From positions 1,178,001 through 1,242,000 of the forward strand of contig CAVRRZ010000001.1 of NCBI GenBank assembly GCA_963723745.1: a DNA stretch of 64,000 nucleotides, in the 5' to 3' direction. The notes under the pieces were generated by a model that was given only the letters and a program-made list of their open reading frames with translations, was not told the DNA's origin and ran no database searches. Made by a program: the position numbers and the translations under genes. This document shows positions 42,206 to 51,218 of this stretch, in pieces; positions within the stretch are counted from its first letter, which is position 1, and each line of letters opens with the position of its first letter. The DNA comes from CAVRRZ01 sp963723745 (GTDB taxonomy: Bacteria > Actinomycetota > Actinomycetes > Mycobacteriales > Geodermatophilaceae).

Positions 42206-44054
42206 TCAGGAGCGGCTCTGGATCATCTCCACGAACTCGTCCTCGTCGAGGACGAGCCGCCCGTCCCGCTCCACGAACGTGAAGCGGTGCCGCTCGACCT
42301 GGGTCGTCCCGTCGGGGTAGTCGAACTCCATGACCGCCGTGACCGTGTCGCCGTTCTCGGCCTCCACGTCGTCGATCGCGACGTCCTCGAACGCCCCCCC
42401 AGTACTCCCGGAAGCCCTCGAGGCTGATGGAGCTCCGCAGCGTGTCGCCGGCCTGCTCGTAGGCGGCGTCGGGATCGTCGAGCACGAGCTCGTGGTACTC
42501 GTCGAGATACTCGTCGGCGTCATCGGCCTCCAGGCCGAAGCGGGTCTCGGTCCCCCCGTCGCCCTGGTCGCCGCCGTCGCCTTCGTTGCCGTCTCCAGTG
42601 CCGGTGTCGGCGGTGCCGGTGTCGCCGGTGTCGGTGTCGCCGGTGTCGGTGTCGCCGGTATCGGAGCCGGTCGCGCCGTCGGTCGGGTCGGCCGGCTCGG
42701 AGGTACCGGGACCGTCCGGGGAGGCCGAGGTGCCGTCGGGGTCGCTGAGCACCAGCGTCCAGAACACGACGAGTCCGGCCAGCACCGCGACCACCGCGGC
42801 GGCCAGCACGGCGGTCTTCGGGATGCGCCGGCGCCGCTCGTCGCCACCGGGCTCGGGGGGCGCGACCACGGGGGGCGGGCCGACCCGGGGAGGTGGGGTC
42901 CGCTGCGCGGCCGGCTTGGCCGGCGCCGGCGCCGGCGGGGGCGATGGCGGTGGCGTGGGCGATGGCGGGGGCGATGGCGTGGGCCGGGCCTGCTCCGCAG
43001 GCTTCGGCTGGTCCGTCCGCCCCGGCGGCTCGGCCTGCTCGGGCGGGGTGTGCCGCGCCTCGTCGGCGGCCGCGGCGGCAGCCCCCATGGCCGCGCCAGC
43101 AGCCGCGCCCGCGGCGGCCGCGCCGCCGGCGCCGGCGCCGGCGGGAAAGATCGACGTCCGGTTGCGGTTCGACGAGGCGACGTCCGTGCGGGCGGTGAGC
43201 ACGGTGGTCGTGTCGCCGTCCTGACCCGCGACCAGCGCTGCCAGGTCGTCGCGGACCTCGGTCATCGACGGCCGGGCCGTCGGGTCCGACGAGAGCATGC
43301 GCAGCAGCGGCGCGGTGAGCGCCCCGCAGCGCTGCGGCGGGTTGATCCCCCCGGCCGCGACCCGGTAGAGCTGCTGCAGCGAGTTGCCGGCCATGCCGAA
43401 CGGCGGCTCGCCCTCCAGGCAGGTGTAGAGGGTGGCGCCGAGGGAGAACACGTCGGCGGCGGGGCCGGGGTCGAGGCCCTGCGCCACCTCGGGCGCGAGA
43501 TAGGCCGGCGTCCCGGTGATCTGGCCGGTCTGGGTGAGCGTCACGTCGCCGCTGGCGTGCGAGATGCCGAAGTCGGTGATCTTGACCAGACCCTCGACCC
43601 GACCGCCCTGGCCGATGAGGATGTTGGCCGGCTTCACGTCGCGGTGCACGATGCCGGCCGCGTGCGTCGCGGCCAGGGCGTCGGCAACCTGCGCGCCGAT
43701 CTGCGCGACCTGGTCCACGCGCAGCACGCCGTCCTCGGCGAGCACGGCCGAGAGGCTGCGCGACGGCAGGTACTCCATGACCAGCCACGGCTGGCCGTCC
43801 TCCAACGCGACGTCGTAGACCGAGATCGCGTGCGGGTGCGACAGCCGCGCGGCGATGCGGCCCTCGCGCATGGCCCGCTCGCGCTGGTCCCGCGCCGCCG
43901 ACTCGTCTGCTCCGGACGGCGGCAGCACCTGCTTGACCGCCACCTGCCTGCCGAGCCGCTCGTCGCGGGCCAACCAGACCGCGCCCATCCCGCCGCCGCC
44001 GATGCGCTCCTGCAGTCGGTAGCGGTCGGCAACCAGGCGGTCGGACTCACTCAC
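42206..44054 (-). CDS. Transmembrane Ser/Thr protein kinase (PknB-type), one frameshift
   Basis: About 615 residues. The N-terminal kinase domain is complete: IGGGGMGAVWLA (P-loop), VAVKQV (Lys), GIVHRDVKPANILI (catalytic loop), KITDFGIS (DFG), GTPAYLAPEVAQG (activation segment). An Ala/Pro-rich juxtamembrane linker leads to a helix (AVLAAAVVAVLAGLVVFWTLVL), then a Thr/Gly/Asp repeat and an extracellular domain ending TTQVERHRFTFVERDGRL and EMIQSRS. A 7-C run at 42394-42400 carries one base too many: with six, EYWGAFEDVAIDDVEAENGD reads through. A 115-residue gene lies 7 bp upstream in the same operon. Sensor ligand unknown. Confidence 0.9.
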
Positions 44055-44061
44055 CTGTCGG

Positions 44062-44409
44062 TCAGACCGCCGAGGGGGCGCCGTAGCGGCGGGCGTACTC
44101 CTCCTGGGCGCCGGCCGGGAGCGCGTCGTACAGGTCGCGCAGCTCCTCGACCGACTCGGGGGAGAGGTCGTCGAAGATCTGCTGCCATGTGGGGGCCTCG
44201 TCGTAGCTGCGGGTCAGCAGCAGCTCCCAGGCCTGCGTCTGGCGGTCGCGCTTGCTCCGCTCGGCGACGAACTCCGACAGGTAGCGGTCCTTGGCCGCCG
44301 CCTTCTCCTCACGCGTGGCCCCGGCCGGCAGCGCCGCGGGGTCCCCGCCCTTGAGGACGTCGACGATCGCGTCGACCACGTCCGGTCGCACCGTGCTCGA
44401 TTCGCTCAT
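44062..44409 (-). CDS. Conserved hypothetical protein upstream of the kinase
   Basis: A 115-residue soluble protein from ATG 44409, after a GAGGGAGGGCAGG region. It is helical and charged, with VVDAIVDVLKGGDP, REEKAAAKDRYLSEFVAERSKRDRQ, TWQQIFDDLSPESVEELRDL and YARRYGAP. No known domain. It ends 7 bp before the kinase start, so the two are almost certainly cotranscribed; it could be a kinase substrate or adaptor, but that is inference from position. Confidence 0.72.
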   Translation of the reverse strand: MSESSTVRPDVVDAIVDVLKGGDPAALPAGATREEKAAAKDRYLSEFVAERSKRDRQTQAWELLLTRSYDEAPTWQQIFDDLSPESVEELRDLYDALPAGAQEEYARRYGAPSAV

Positions 44410-44562
44410 GTCCTGCCCTCCCTCTTCGGCGACCCGGCTGCTCGAGTTCGCTGTCGATTGCCCGACGCCTCGCAGCATGCCGCACCCGGCCGCGACCGGC
44501 TCCCTGGAACACGTGCCGGGGGACAACCCGGTTCAGGGTGCCCGGTACCATCGCAGAGCACT

Positions 44563-44647
44563 GGAGGATTCGCCTAGTGGCCTATGGCGCTCGCTTGGAA
44601 AGCGGGTTGGGGGCAACCCCTCGGGAGTTCGAATCTCCCATCCTCCG
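44563..44647 (+). tRNA. tRNA-Ser (anticodon GGA)
   Basis: An 85-nt class II tRNA: acceptor GGAGGAT/ATCCTCC with discriminator G, anticodon stem CTCGC/GCGGG (one T-G pair) around loop TTGGAAA (anticodon GGA, reads UCC/UCU), long variable arm, T arm GGGAGTTCGAATCTCCC. TACCAT at 44546-44551 is a possible -10 box. Confidence 0.97.
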
Positions 44648-44661
44648 CAGAGGCACTCCCG

Positions 44662-44735
44662 AGTTGATCATCGTCGGCGTGCACGGTTCTCCGGCGCGTC
44701 TGCGCGTGTCCCGTGCACGCAGACGATGATCAACT
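44662..44735. terminator. 25-bp inverted repeat after tRNA-Ser(GGA)
   Basis: Arms 44662-44686 and 44711-44735 with one mismatch and a 24-nt spacer; the arm contains GTTGATCATCGTC and CGTGCACGG. It starts 14 nt after the tRNA and ends 24 nt before the stop of the convergent EamA gene, so it probably terminates both transcripts. Confidence 0.7.
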
Positions 44736-44759
44736 GTGTGGGGCGGTGCGGCCGAGACG

Positions 44760-45731
44760 TCAGGCCCCCGGAAGCGCGGCGGCGTCGACCACCGGCTCGG
44801 CAGGCCCCGCCTTCAGCATCCGGTGCGCGTAGAGGCCGGCGACCGCGCCGAGCACCAGGACGCCGCCGGCCAGCGCCGCGGGCAGCAGGCGCTCGCCGAG
44901 GACGACGGTGGCCAGGACGGTCGCGCCCACCGGTTCGAGCAGGGTCACGATGGCGGCCACCGCGCCGGGCACCGTCTTGAGACCGGCGAAGAACAGGGCG
45001 TACGCCAGCGCACTGGGCACCAGCCCCAGATAGATCAGTACCGCGAGCGCTCCCGGCTCGGTCGTGAAGCGGATACCCACGGCCAGGGCGACGGGAGTGA
45101 GCAGCAACGCGCCGCCGGCGAACCCGGCCAGGGTCACCGGGACGCCGGCGGGTACGCCGGTACCGGCCAGCGTGACGACGGCGTAGCCGAGCGCCGAGCC
45201 GACCGCGGTCAGGGCGCCCAGCAGCACCGCCGTCCCGGAGTCGGCTCCGGCCGTGACGCCGACGAGCAGCACGAGGCCGAGCAGCGCGACCGCGAGCGCG
45301 ACCCAGGTGGCGCGGTCGGGATGTCCGTGGCCGAGCACCGAGCCACCGACGGCGATGAGCAGGGGAGCGAGGCCGAGGGCGACGAGCGTGGCGATGCTGA
45401 CCCCGGCCGCGGTCACGGCGGCGAAGTAGGCGAGCTGGTAGGCCGCCAGGCCGGCCCCGATCAGCACCAGCCGGACGGCGATGCCGCGGGTCATCGGGAC
45501 CGCGGGACGACTGGCGCGACGCCGGCGGGTGACGAGGTAGCCGATCAGCAGGGCGAACGCGCCGATCGCCATCCGGTGCCAGGCGATGTCGAGAGCGCCC
45601 AGGTCGCTGCGCTCGGCGACGATCGCGCCGCTGACGCCGGAGGTGCCCCAGCACAGCGCGGCGAGGACGACGAGCAGGAAGCCCCGGCGCGATGCGGTCG
45701 CGGCGGGGCGCTCGGAGGACAGGGTGGTCAT
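44760..45731 (-). CDS. EamA/DMT-family transporter
   Basis: A 323-residue inner-membrane protein with ten predicted helices in two five-helix EamA repeats: the first from GFLLVVLAALCWGTSGVSGA, the second from GSALGYAVVTLAGTGVPAG to LAGGVLVLGAVAGLYAHR. The typical repeat ends (LEPVGATVLATVVLGE) are present. Such proteins export metabolites or amino acids; substrate unknown. ATG 45731 was chosen; the frame is open further upstream but overlaps the SRP RNA region. It is divergent from the SRP RNA gene. Confidence 0.88.
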   Translation of the reverse strand: MTTLSSERPAATASRRGFLLVVLAALCWGTSGVSGAIVAERSDLGALDIAWHRMAIGAFALLIGYLVTRRRRASRPAVPMTRGIAVRLVLIGAGLAAYQLAYFAAVTAAGVSIATLVALGLAPLLIAVGGSVLGHGHPDRATWVALAVALLGLVLLVGVTAGADSGTAVLLGALTAVGSALGYAVVTLAGTGVPAGVPVTLAGFAGGALLLTPVALAVGIRFTTEPGALAVLIYLGLVPSALAYALFFAGLKTVPGAVAAIVTLLEPVGATVLATVVLGERLLPAALAGGVLVLGAVAGLYAHRMLKAGPAEPVVDAAALPGA

Positions 45732-45792
45732 GGGCTCGCGGAGCGTATCCGGGCGCTCGACCGGGGAGCGATCGACTTCCTCTACAGTGGAC

Positions 45793-45886
45793 GCCGACCC
45801 CTCGTGTGGCGTCACCCTGTGAACCTCCCCAGGGCCGGAAGGCAGCAAGGATAAGCGGGCTCTGGCGGGTGCACGAGGGGTCCCTT
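45793..45886 (+). ncRNA. ffs: Signal recognition particle RNA, bacterial small type
   Basis: Contains the nearly invariant SRP domain IV sequence CCCAGGGCCGGAAGGCAGCA (the GGAA loop and asymmetric bulge bound by Ffh), closed by a long stem GACCCCTCGTG (45796-45806) with CACGAGGGGTC (45872-45882). TACAGT at 45783-45788 is a good -10 box, and TCCCTTATT follows the stem. Proximity to dnaX-recR about 3 kb downstream is a usual actinobacterial arrangement. Confidence 0.95.
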
Positions 45887-45945
45887 ATTGCCCGGGCCTC
45901 CCCGCCGAGCCCCGGCCTCCCCCGTCGAGCCCCGGCCTTCCTCGT

Positions 45946-46003
45946 CGAGATCTGCACACTCGTACGCATCGAGGCCCCGAACCGTACGAGTGTGCAGATC
46001 TCG
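45946..46003. repeat. Long inverted repeat, copy B of the three-copy family
   Basis: Perfect 21-bp arms (45946-45966 and 45983-46003) containing GAGATCTGCACACTCGTACG, with spacer CATCGAGGCCCCGAAC. It is 5 bp after the anti-sigma gene stop (46008, minus strand) and follows the SRP RNA on the plus strand, so it sits between convergent transcripts. The spacer is nearly identical to that of copy C. Confidence 0.8.
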
Positions 46004-46007
46004 CGGT

Positions 46008-47312
46008 TCACCAGATCTGGTCGGCGAGTTGAACCAGTCCCGGCAGCAGTTTCTCGGTGTCCTCGGCGACGTAGAAGACCCACCCTCCGGCGCCGTCGGC
46101 GTCCTGGACCTTGAGCTCCCAGCCGCCCGACCGGTGTGATCCGCAGGCCTTCTCCACCTCGACCGCGGGCGACCACCCCGGCACCGGTGCCGCCGGGCAC
46201 AGGATCGCCCGTACGGGCGGTAGTTCGGGGTAGTACCGCATGGAGGCGCTGACCGCTGACGTGCCCGCGCCCTGCGACCACACGCAGCCGGTCGTGACGG
46301 GGTCGCCGGGTTGCAAGAGGTCGCCGTCATGACCGAAGAGGACGACGTCGGGACAGCCGGCACCGTCCCGAGGGGCGCCGAGCGAGAGAGCCGGGGACAG
46401 CTCGGCGATCTTGGCGGCCATCGCCTCGGCCTCCGCCACCCCGTCGTCGAACGCGATGGAGGGATCGGACGGGGTGCCCGGGTCGGCAGGAGTCGTCGCG
46501 AGCCCGTCCTCGACGATCCGCCACAACTCGGCGAGGGTGCCGGTGCCGGTCCCGAAGGCCTCCGGCAGCTCCGAACCGACCGCGGACGTGAGCACCCATG
46601 CCCCGGTACCGTCCTCGTCGACCAGGGTCAGGGTCCACGTGTTCTGCGAACCCTCGCACCGCATCAGCGGATCGAAGGCGTCGTCGTCGAGCACGGTGGC
46701 CCAGGAGCAGCCGTCCTCCGCCACACGGCCGTCCAGCTCGCGGAGCACGCTCTCCGTCGTGGCGCCGGAGGCGGCGTGCAGGGACAGGTCCAGGCGCTGT
46801 TCGGCCGGCGTGCTCCCGGTCTCGTCGGTAGACCACGCGCAGCCGGTCAGCGTGCCGCGGCCGGCGTTGATGCCGTCCGGCTTCACCTCGAATATTCCCG
46901 TCGCCCGGCCGAGCGCCTCAGCGGCGTCCGGGCACGGCAGGCGGACCTCGGGGTCCGGCAGCGTGCCGTCCACCCCGAGCCGGCTCAGTCCCGCCCGCAT
47001 CGCGTCCACGAACTGGCGCAGGTCCTCGGCCGCTCCCTCCGGTCCCTCGGAGGGCAGCGCGGCCGGGCCCTCGACGGGTGACGTCGGCGGTGGGGTGGCG
47101 ACGTCATCCCCGGCCGGGGCCGACAGGAGGTTCACGACGGTGGGGACGCCGATGGCCACTGCCGCGACCGCCGCGGCTGCGCCGGCGATGCCGAACCGAT
47201 TGCGCCGCTGCCGGCGGTGCTGTGCCCGGGCGCCGGCAACCTGCGCGTGCGGGTCGGCGTCCGGCGCCAGGTCGTCCGCGAGCGCGCTGAGCCGCCCGTG
47301 CAGGTCGTTCAC
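46008..47312 (-). CDS. Membrane protein coupled to SigE-type sigma factor (putative anti-sigma factor)
   Basis: A 434-residue protein. The N-terminal ~40 residues are cytoplasmic (LHGRLSALADDLAPDADP, then Arg-rich), a helix follows (GIAGAAAAVAAVAIGVPTVV), and a large Cys-containing ectodomain makes up the rest. The ectodomain appears to hold two related halves, each with a CPD block and a GCxW block (CPDAAEALG...LTGCAWST; CPDVVLFG...TTGCVWSQ). No zinc anti-sigma HxxxCxxC motif is present. The GTG start overlaps the sigma stop by 4 bp, which strongly links the two. Role as anti-sigma is inferred from coupling and topology. Confidence 0.75.
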   Translation of the reverse strand: MNDLHGRLSALADDLAPDADPHAQVAGARAQHRRQRRNRFGIAGAAAAVAAVAIGVPTVVNLLSAPAGDDVATPPPTSPVEGPAALPSEGPEGAAEDLRQFVDAMRAGLSRLGVDGTLPDPEVRLPCPDAAEALGRATGIFEVKPDGINAGRGTLTGCAWSTDETGSTPAEQRLDLSLHAASGATTESVLRELDGRVAEDGCSWATVLDDDAFDPLMRCEGSQNTWTLTLVDEDGTGAWVLTSAVGSELPEAFGTGTGTLAELWRIVEDGLATTPADPGTPSDPSIAFDDGVAEAEAMAAKIAELSPALSLGAPRDGAGCPDVVLFGHDGDLLQPGDPVTTGCVWSQGAGTSAVSASMRYYPELPPVRAILCPAAPVPGWSPAVEVEKACGSHRSGGWELKVQDADGAGGWVFYVAEDTEKLLPGLVQLADQIW

Positions 47313-47824
47313 GCGGTCCTCCCGGGGGTCGGTGCGGTCTCCGGTGCGAGCGCCGCGCGCAGCGCGGTCAGCCCCCGGGAGACGTGGTTGTTGACGGTGC
47401 TGATCGAGCAGCCCATGACGCGCGCGGTCTCGGCTTCGGAGAGGTCCTCGAAGTACCTGAGGACGACGGCCGCCCGCATGCGCGGCGCCAACTGGAGCAG
47501 CGCCCGCCGCATCTCGTCGCGGTCGGCGTGCGCCGCCTGGGAGTCGTCGGTGCCGCGGTCGGAGACCACCTCGGTGACCCGCTCGGTGTTCAGCAGCCGA
47601 CCGCGCCAGCTCAGGTGGCTGTTCACGAGGATCCGGCGCACGTAGGCGAGAGGCTCGTCGGCCTGCCGGACCTTCGACCAGGACCCGTAGGCCTTGGCGA
47701 GCGTCGTCTGCGTCAGGTCCTCGCCGTGCTGCCGATCGGCGGTCAGCAGGCAGGCGGTGCGCAGCAGGGCGGCGCCGTGGGCGACCACGAACGCGGTGAA
47801 CTCGTCGTCCCGCTCATCGCCCAT
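47309..47824 (-). CDS. SigE-family RNA polymerase sigma factor (group 4)
   Basis: A 171-residue ECF-type sigma factor of the actinobacterial SigE family. Region 2: EFTAFVVAHGAALLRTACLL and HGEDLTQTTLAKAYGSW. The SigE-type linker follows (LAYVRRILVNSHLSWRGR). Region 4: LQLAPRMRAAVVLRYFEDLSEAETARVMGCSISTVNNHVSRGL (helix-turn-helix; given here as consecutive family blocks). ATG 47824 is used because GGGAGGG precedes it; an upstream in-frame start adds eight residues. It is followed by the overlapping putative anti-sigma gene. Signal and regulon are unknown. Confidence 0.92.
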   Translation of the reverse strand: MGDERDDEFTAFVVAHGAALLRTACLLTADRQHGEDLTQTTLAKAYGSWSKVRQADEPLAYVRRILVNSHLSWRGRLLNTERVTEVVSDRGTDDSQAAHADRDEMRRALLQLAPRMRAAVVLRYFEDLSEAETARVMGCSISTVNNHVSRGLTALRAALAPETAPTPGRTA

Positions 47825-47914
47825 CGGCCCTCCCGTGTCCGCCTCCACCCTCTATGACGTCGGAGGGAGTGCGCCCGGCCCCAGTCGGAACGATCACGAA
47901 CCGATAACGTCTGG

Positions 47915-48712
47915 CTAGCCCACCCGGTGGCCGCAGTCGTCCACGACCATCGCGGAGTCCGGGTCGTCCACCTGCCGCTGCAGCGTCACGAGGTCGGGCG
48001 TCGCCGCGGTCAACCGCTCGGCGTCCTCGGGCGGCAGCAGCGGCAGATCGAGCTCGCCGTCGTGCGACACCTGCGCGACGAACATGCGGCCGAGCGGTTC
48101 GAGCACCCCCGGGTCCTCGTCGGTGCGTATCGGCCGGTCCAGGAAGACGACGACGCGGCCCAGCGCGGGCAGACCCTCCGCGGCCGTCTCCACGGTGGGC
48201 AGGAAGTCCCAGTCCGACGCCGCGCCACGGACGTGGAACAGCACGGGCACGGCATCGCGCCCGACCTCACCCGAGACCACCGCCTCCACATCTAGGTTCG
48301 CGATCACGGACCGGTATCGCGCCTCCGGGTCATCGAAGGGCACGGGGACGTCGTCCGGTCCGTCCAGGGTGGCGACGACGAAACCGCGGCCCGGCTCGAT
48401 CCCGGTGAACCGGCCGACGACCACCGCCTCGACCAGTGGGTGGTCGCCCTGCCAGCGGAAGGTGCTGGTCGATGACAGTTCCCCGAGGGACTGCAGCGTC
48501 TCGTGCAGAGGAGGACCGCAGGTGCTGGCGCCCGCGTCCGCGTCCCGGTGGGCCAGCGCGTCGACCAGCCGTTCTTCCGGCGACGGCCACCAGAGCGGGC
48601 GGCTCACGACGACGACGGCCGCTGCGACGACGGCGAAGGCGAGCACGAGGACGGCGCGGCGACCCCGGCGACGGCTCGGCGCCTCCGATCGCTCTGCCGC
48701 ATGGGTGCTCAT
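47915..48712 (-). CDS. Single-pass membrane protein of unknown function
   Basis: A 265-residue protein from ATG 48712: a basic N-terminus (RSEAPSRRRGRR), one helix (AVLVLAFAVVAAAVVVVS) and an extracytoplasmic domain with GDHPLVEAVVVGRFTGIEPG, VVATLDGPDDVPVPFDDPE, VVSGEVGRDAVPVLFHVRG and VVFLDRPIRTDEDPGV. Two Cys (near 60 and close to the C-terminus) may pair. No family recognised. It lies upstream of the sigma gene on the same strand with a 90-bp gap; a functional link is possible but unproven. Confidence 0.7.
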   Translation of the reverse strand: MSTHAAERSEAPSRRRGRRAVLVLAFAVVAAAVVVVSRPLWWPSPEERLVDALAHRDADAGASTCGPPLHETLQSLGELSSTSTFRWQGDHPLVEAVVVGRFTGIEPGRGFVVATLDGPDDVPVPFDDPEARYRSVIANLDVEAVVSGEVGRDAVPVLFHVRGAASDWDFLPTVETAAEGLPALGRVVVFLDRPIRTDEDPGVLEPLGRMFVAQVSHDGELDLPLLPPEDAERLTAATPDLVTLQRQVDDPDSAMVVDDCGHRVG

Positions 48713-48782
48713 CCGGCAGAGCCTGCCCGAGGTTGCGGCTCCTTGGGGTATCGGTGGCGTAACGGAGGAAGTCCGCCGTCCG

Positions 48783-48846
48783 CGTCGAGATCTGCACACT
48801 CGTACGCATCGAGGCCGCGAACCGTACGAGTGTGCAGATCTCGACG
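48783..48846. repeat. Long inverted repeat, copy C of the three-copy family
   Basis: Perfect 24-bp arms (48783-48806 and 48823-48846) containing GAGATCTGCACACTCGTACG, with spacer CATCGAGGCCGCGAAC, one base different from copy B. Unlike copies A and B it lies between divergent genes (membrane protein at 48712 and dnaX at 48897), only 50 bp before the dnaX start, so it is not simply a 3'-end terminator. Confidence 0.8.
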
Positions 48847-48896
48847 AGTCGCCACGAGGCGCACGGACCGTCGGCGGGGGCACGTAATGTCGCGGC

Positions 48897-51181
48897 GTGG
48901 CCCTGGCTCTGTACCGCAAGTACCGCCCGGCGACCTTCGCCGAGGTGGTCGGGCAGGAGCACGTCACCGCGTCCGCTGGTCAACGCCGTGGACGGCGGCC
49001 GGATCAACCACGCCTACCTGTTCAGCGGCCCCCGCGGCTGCGGCAAGACGTCGTCGGCGCGCATCCTCGCCCGCTCGCTGAACTGCGAGCAGGGCCCGAC
49101 GTCGCACCCCTGCGGGGTCTGCGGCTCGTGCGTCGCCCTGGCGCCCGACGGGCCCGGCTCGCTCGACGTCATCGAGATCGACGCGGCCAGCCACGGCGGT
49201 GTCGACGACGCCCGTGACCTGCGCGAACGCGCCTTCTTCGCGCCGGTCAGCAGCCGCTACAAGGTCTACATCATCGACGAGGCGCACATGGTGACCACGC
49301 AGGGCTTCAACGCCCTGCTGAAGGTGGTCGAGGAGCCGCCGGAGTTCCTCGTCTTCGTCTTCGCCACCACCGAGCCCGACAAGGTGCTGCCGACCATCCG
49401 GTCGCGCACCCACCACTACCCGTTCCGGCTGGTTCCGCCCACCACGCTGCGGCAGCTGCTCGAGAAGACCTGCGAGGCCGAGGGCGTGCACGTCGAGCCC
49501 ACGGTGTTCCCGCTCGTCGTCCGCGCGGGTGGCGGCTCGGTGCGCGACTCGCTGTCGATCCTCGACCAGCTGCTCGCCGGGGCCGGGCCCGGAGGGCGTC
49601 ACCTACCGCACCGCCGTCGGCCTGCTCGGCGTCACCGACGACGCCCTGCTCGACGAGACCATCGACGCGCTCGCCGCGCACGACGCCCCGGCGGTGTTCC
49701 GCGCCGTCGACCGCGTGGTCGAGGCCGGCCACGACCCGCGCCGGTTCGCCACCGACCTGCTCGACCGGCTGCGCGACCTGATCGTGCTCGACGCCGTTCC
49801 CGACGCCGGGGGCAACGGGCTGCTCGACTGCCCGCCCGACCGGCTCGACCTGATGAGCCGCAGGCCAGGGCGCTCGGCTCGGCCACGCTGTCGCGGATGG
49901 CCGACACCGTGCACGAGGGCCTCACCGAGATGCGGGGGACGACGGCGCCGCGGCTGCTGCTCGAGCTCGTCTGCGCCCGCATGCTGCTGCCCGGCGTCGA
50001 CGACTCGGCCGCGGCCACGCTGCAGCGACTCGAGCGCCTCGAGCGGCGGATGTCGATCGCCGGCGAGCACGCGGGGCGCCCGCTCGCGGAGGCCCCGGTA
50101 CGCGAGTCCGTGCCCGCGCCCGTCGAGGAGTCCAGGCCGCCGTCGGCACCGGCACCGGCACCGGCACCGGCCCCGGCACCGTCCGGGCAGCGCTCGGGCT
50201 ACGTGCGCCCGTCCCAGGCCCGGGCCGAAACGGTGCAGGCCCGAACGGAGCAGCCCCCGGTTCGGACGGAGCAGCCTCCGGCTCGCGAAGACCAGCCGGC
50301 GCCCGCGGTGGAGGCCGCACCGGCAGCGAAGGTCGTCCCCGCTGCCGACGACTGGCCCGAGACGGTTCCCCCGGGATCGGGGGCCGCGCGCACAGCCGCC
50401 GCCCGGGCGTCTGCAGCAACCCCACCCGCGGCCCCGCCCGCAGCCGCACCGGCCGCTTCGCCGGCCCGCCCGGCGGCGTCCGAACCCGACATCCCGCTGC
50501 CCGCCCGAGCCCACCGACGACGAGGACTGGCCGCACCCGGCGAGCCCGGCCGCCACACAGGCCGCGGCCGCTCGGGTCGAGCAGCCCCGCGAGTCGTCCC
50601 CGCCTCGGGCGGCCGCCGAGTCCTCGCCCGTCCCGCGCGGCGGAGAGCCCATGCCCGTGGTCTCGGCGAACCCGCCCGACGGGGCCAAGGACGGCGAGCT
50701 GACCACCAGCGACGTCCGCCGGGTCTGGCCCGAGCTGCTCGCCGTGGTCAAGCGGCACAAGCGCACCACCGAGGCGCTGCTCAAGAACGCGCAGGTGCAC
50801 GACCTGAACAACGGCGTCCTCACGCTCTCGACGCCGTCGCCCGCGCTGGCCCGCCGGATCGCCGACGACCTGAACAAGGACGTGCTGCGGGAGTCCCTCA
50901 ACGAGCTGCTCGGCGTCCGGTGGCGGGTCGACGCCGTCGTCGAGGGCGCTGCACCCGGCGGCCGGTCCTCGGGTGCCGCGCCCCCGAGTCCCGAGGTGGC
51001 CCGTGCCGCGCAGGCCGCTGCCCAGGCCGCGGCGCAGGCGGCTGAGGAGCGCGAACTGCTCGCCGAGCGCGCGGCCGAGGCGCCCGGCAGCGGTCGCGAG
51101 CCGGAGCCGGCCGTCGACCCCGAGCAGGCCGCCCTGTCGCTGCTGCGCAGCCAACTCGGCGCCCGGCCCGTCGAGGACTGA
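48897..51181 (+). CDS. dnaX: DNA polymerase III subunits gamma and tau (four frameshifts)
   Basis: Clamp-loader ATPase, ~760 residues. Blocks: LALYRKYRPATFAEVVGQEH, (shift near 48972) GRINHAYLFSGPRGCGKTSS (Walker A), the zinc module NCEQGP, HPCGVCGSC, YIIDEAHMVTTQGFNALLKV (Walker B), FATTEPDKVLPTIRSR, (shift near 49592) GVTYRTAVGLLGVTDDALLD, (shift near 49862) LSRMADTVHEGLTEMRGT, a long Ala/Pro-rich segment, (shift near 50505) then VRRVWPELLAVVKRHKRTTE and the C-terminal tau-like domain to VED. GTG 48897 is the start. An essential gene with four shifts points to sequence error rather than decay. ybaB and recR follow in the usual order. Confidence 0.9.
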
Positions 51182-51218
51182 CCGGCTCCCGTCGCGGGTG
51201 GGGCCTACTCTCGACGGC

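Noticed and set aside
45888..46139. Short frames encoding RSAHSYASRP- and EICTLVRI-type peptides at several loci
   Set aside because: These recur only because they read through the three-copy inverted repeat; they are repeat translations, not genes.
47887..47911. ECF-like promoter GGAAC-N17-GTC on the plus strand beside the sigma gene
   Set aside because: It points away from the minus-strand sigma gene and into the 3' end of the neighbouring minus-strand gene, so it does not fit autoregulation; chance is likely.
48897..51181. Programmed frameshifting in dnaX to make a gamma form
   Set aside because: Four shifts are needed, no clear A-rich slippery heptamer is seen at them, and other genes nearby show the same kind of indels.
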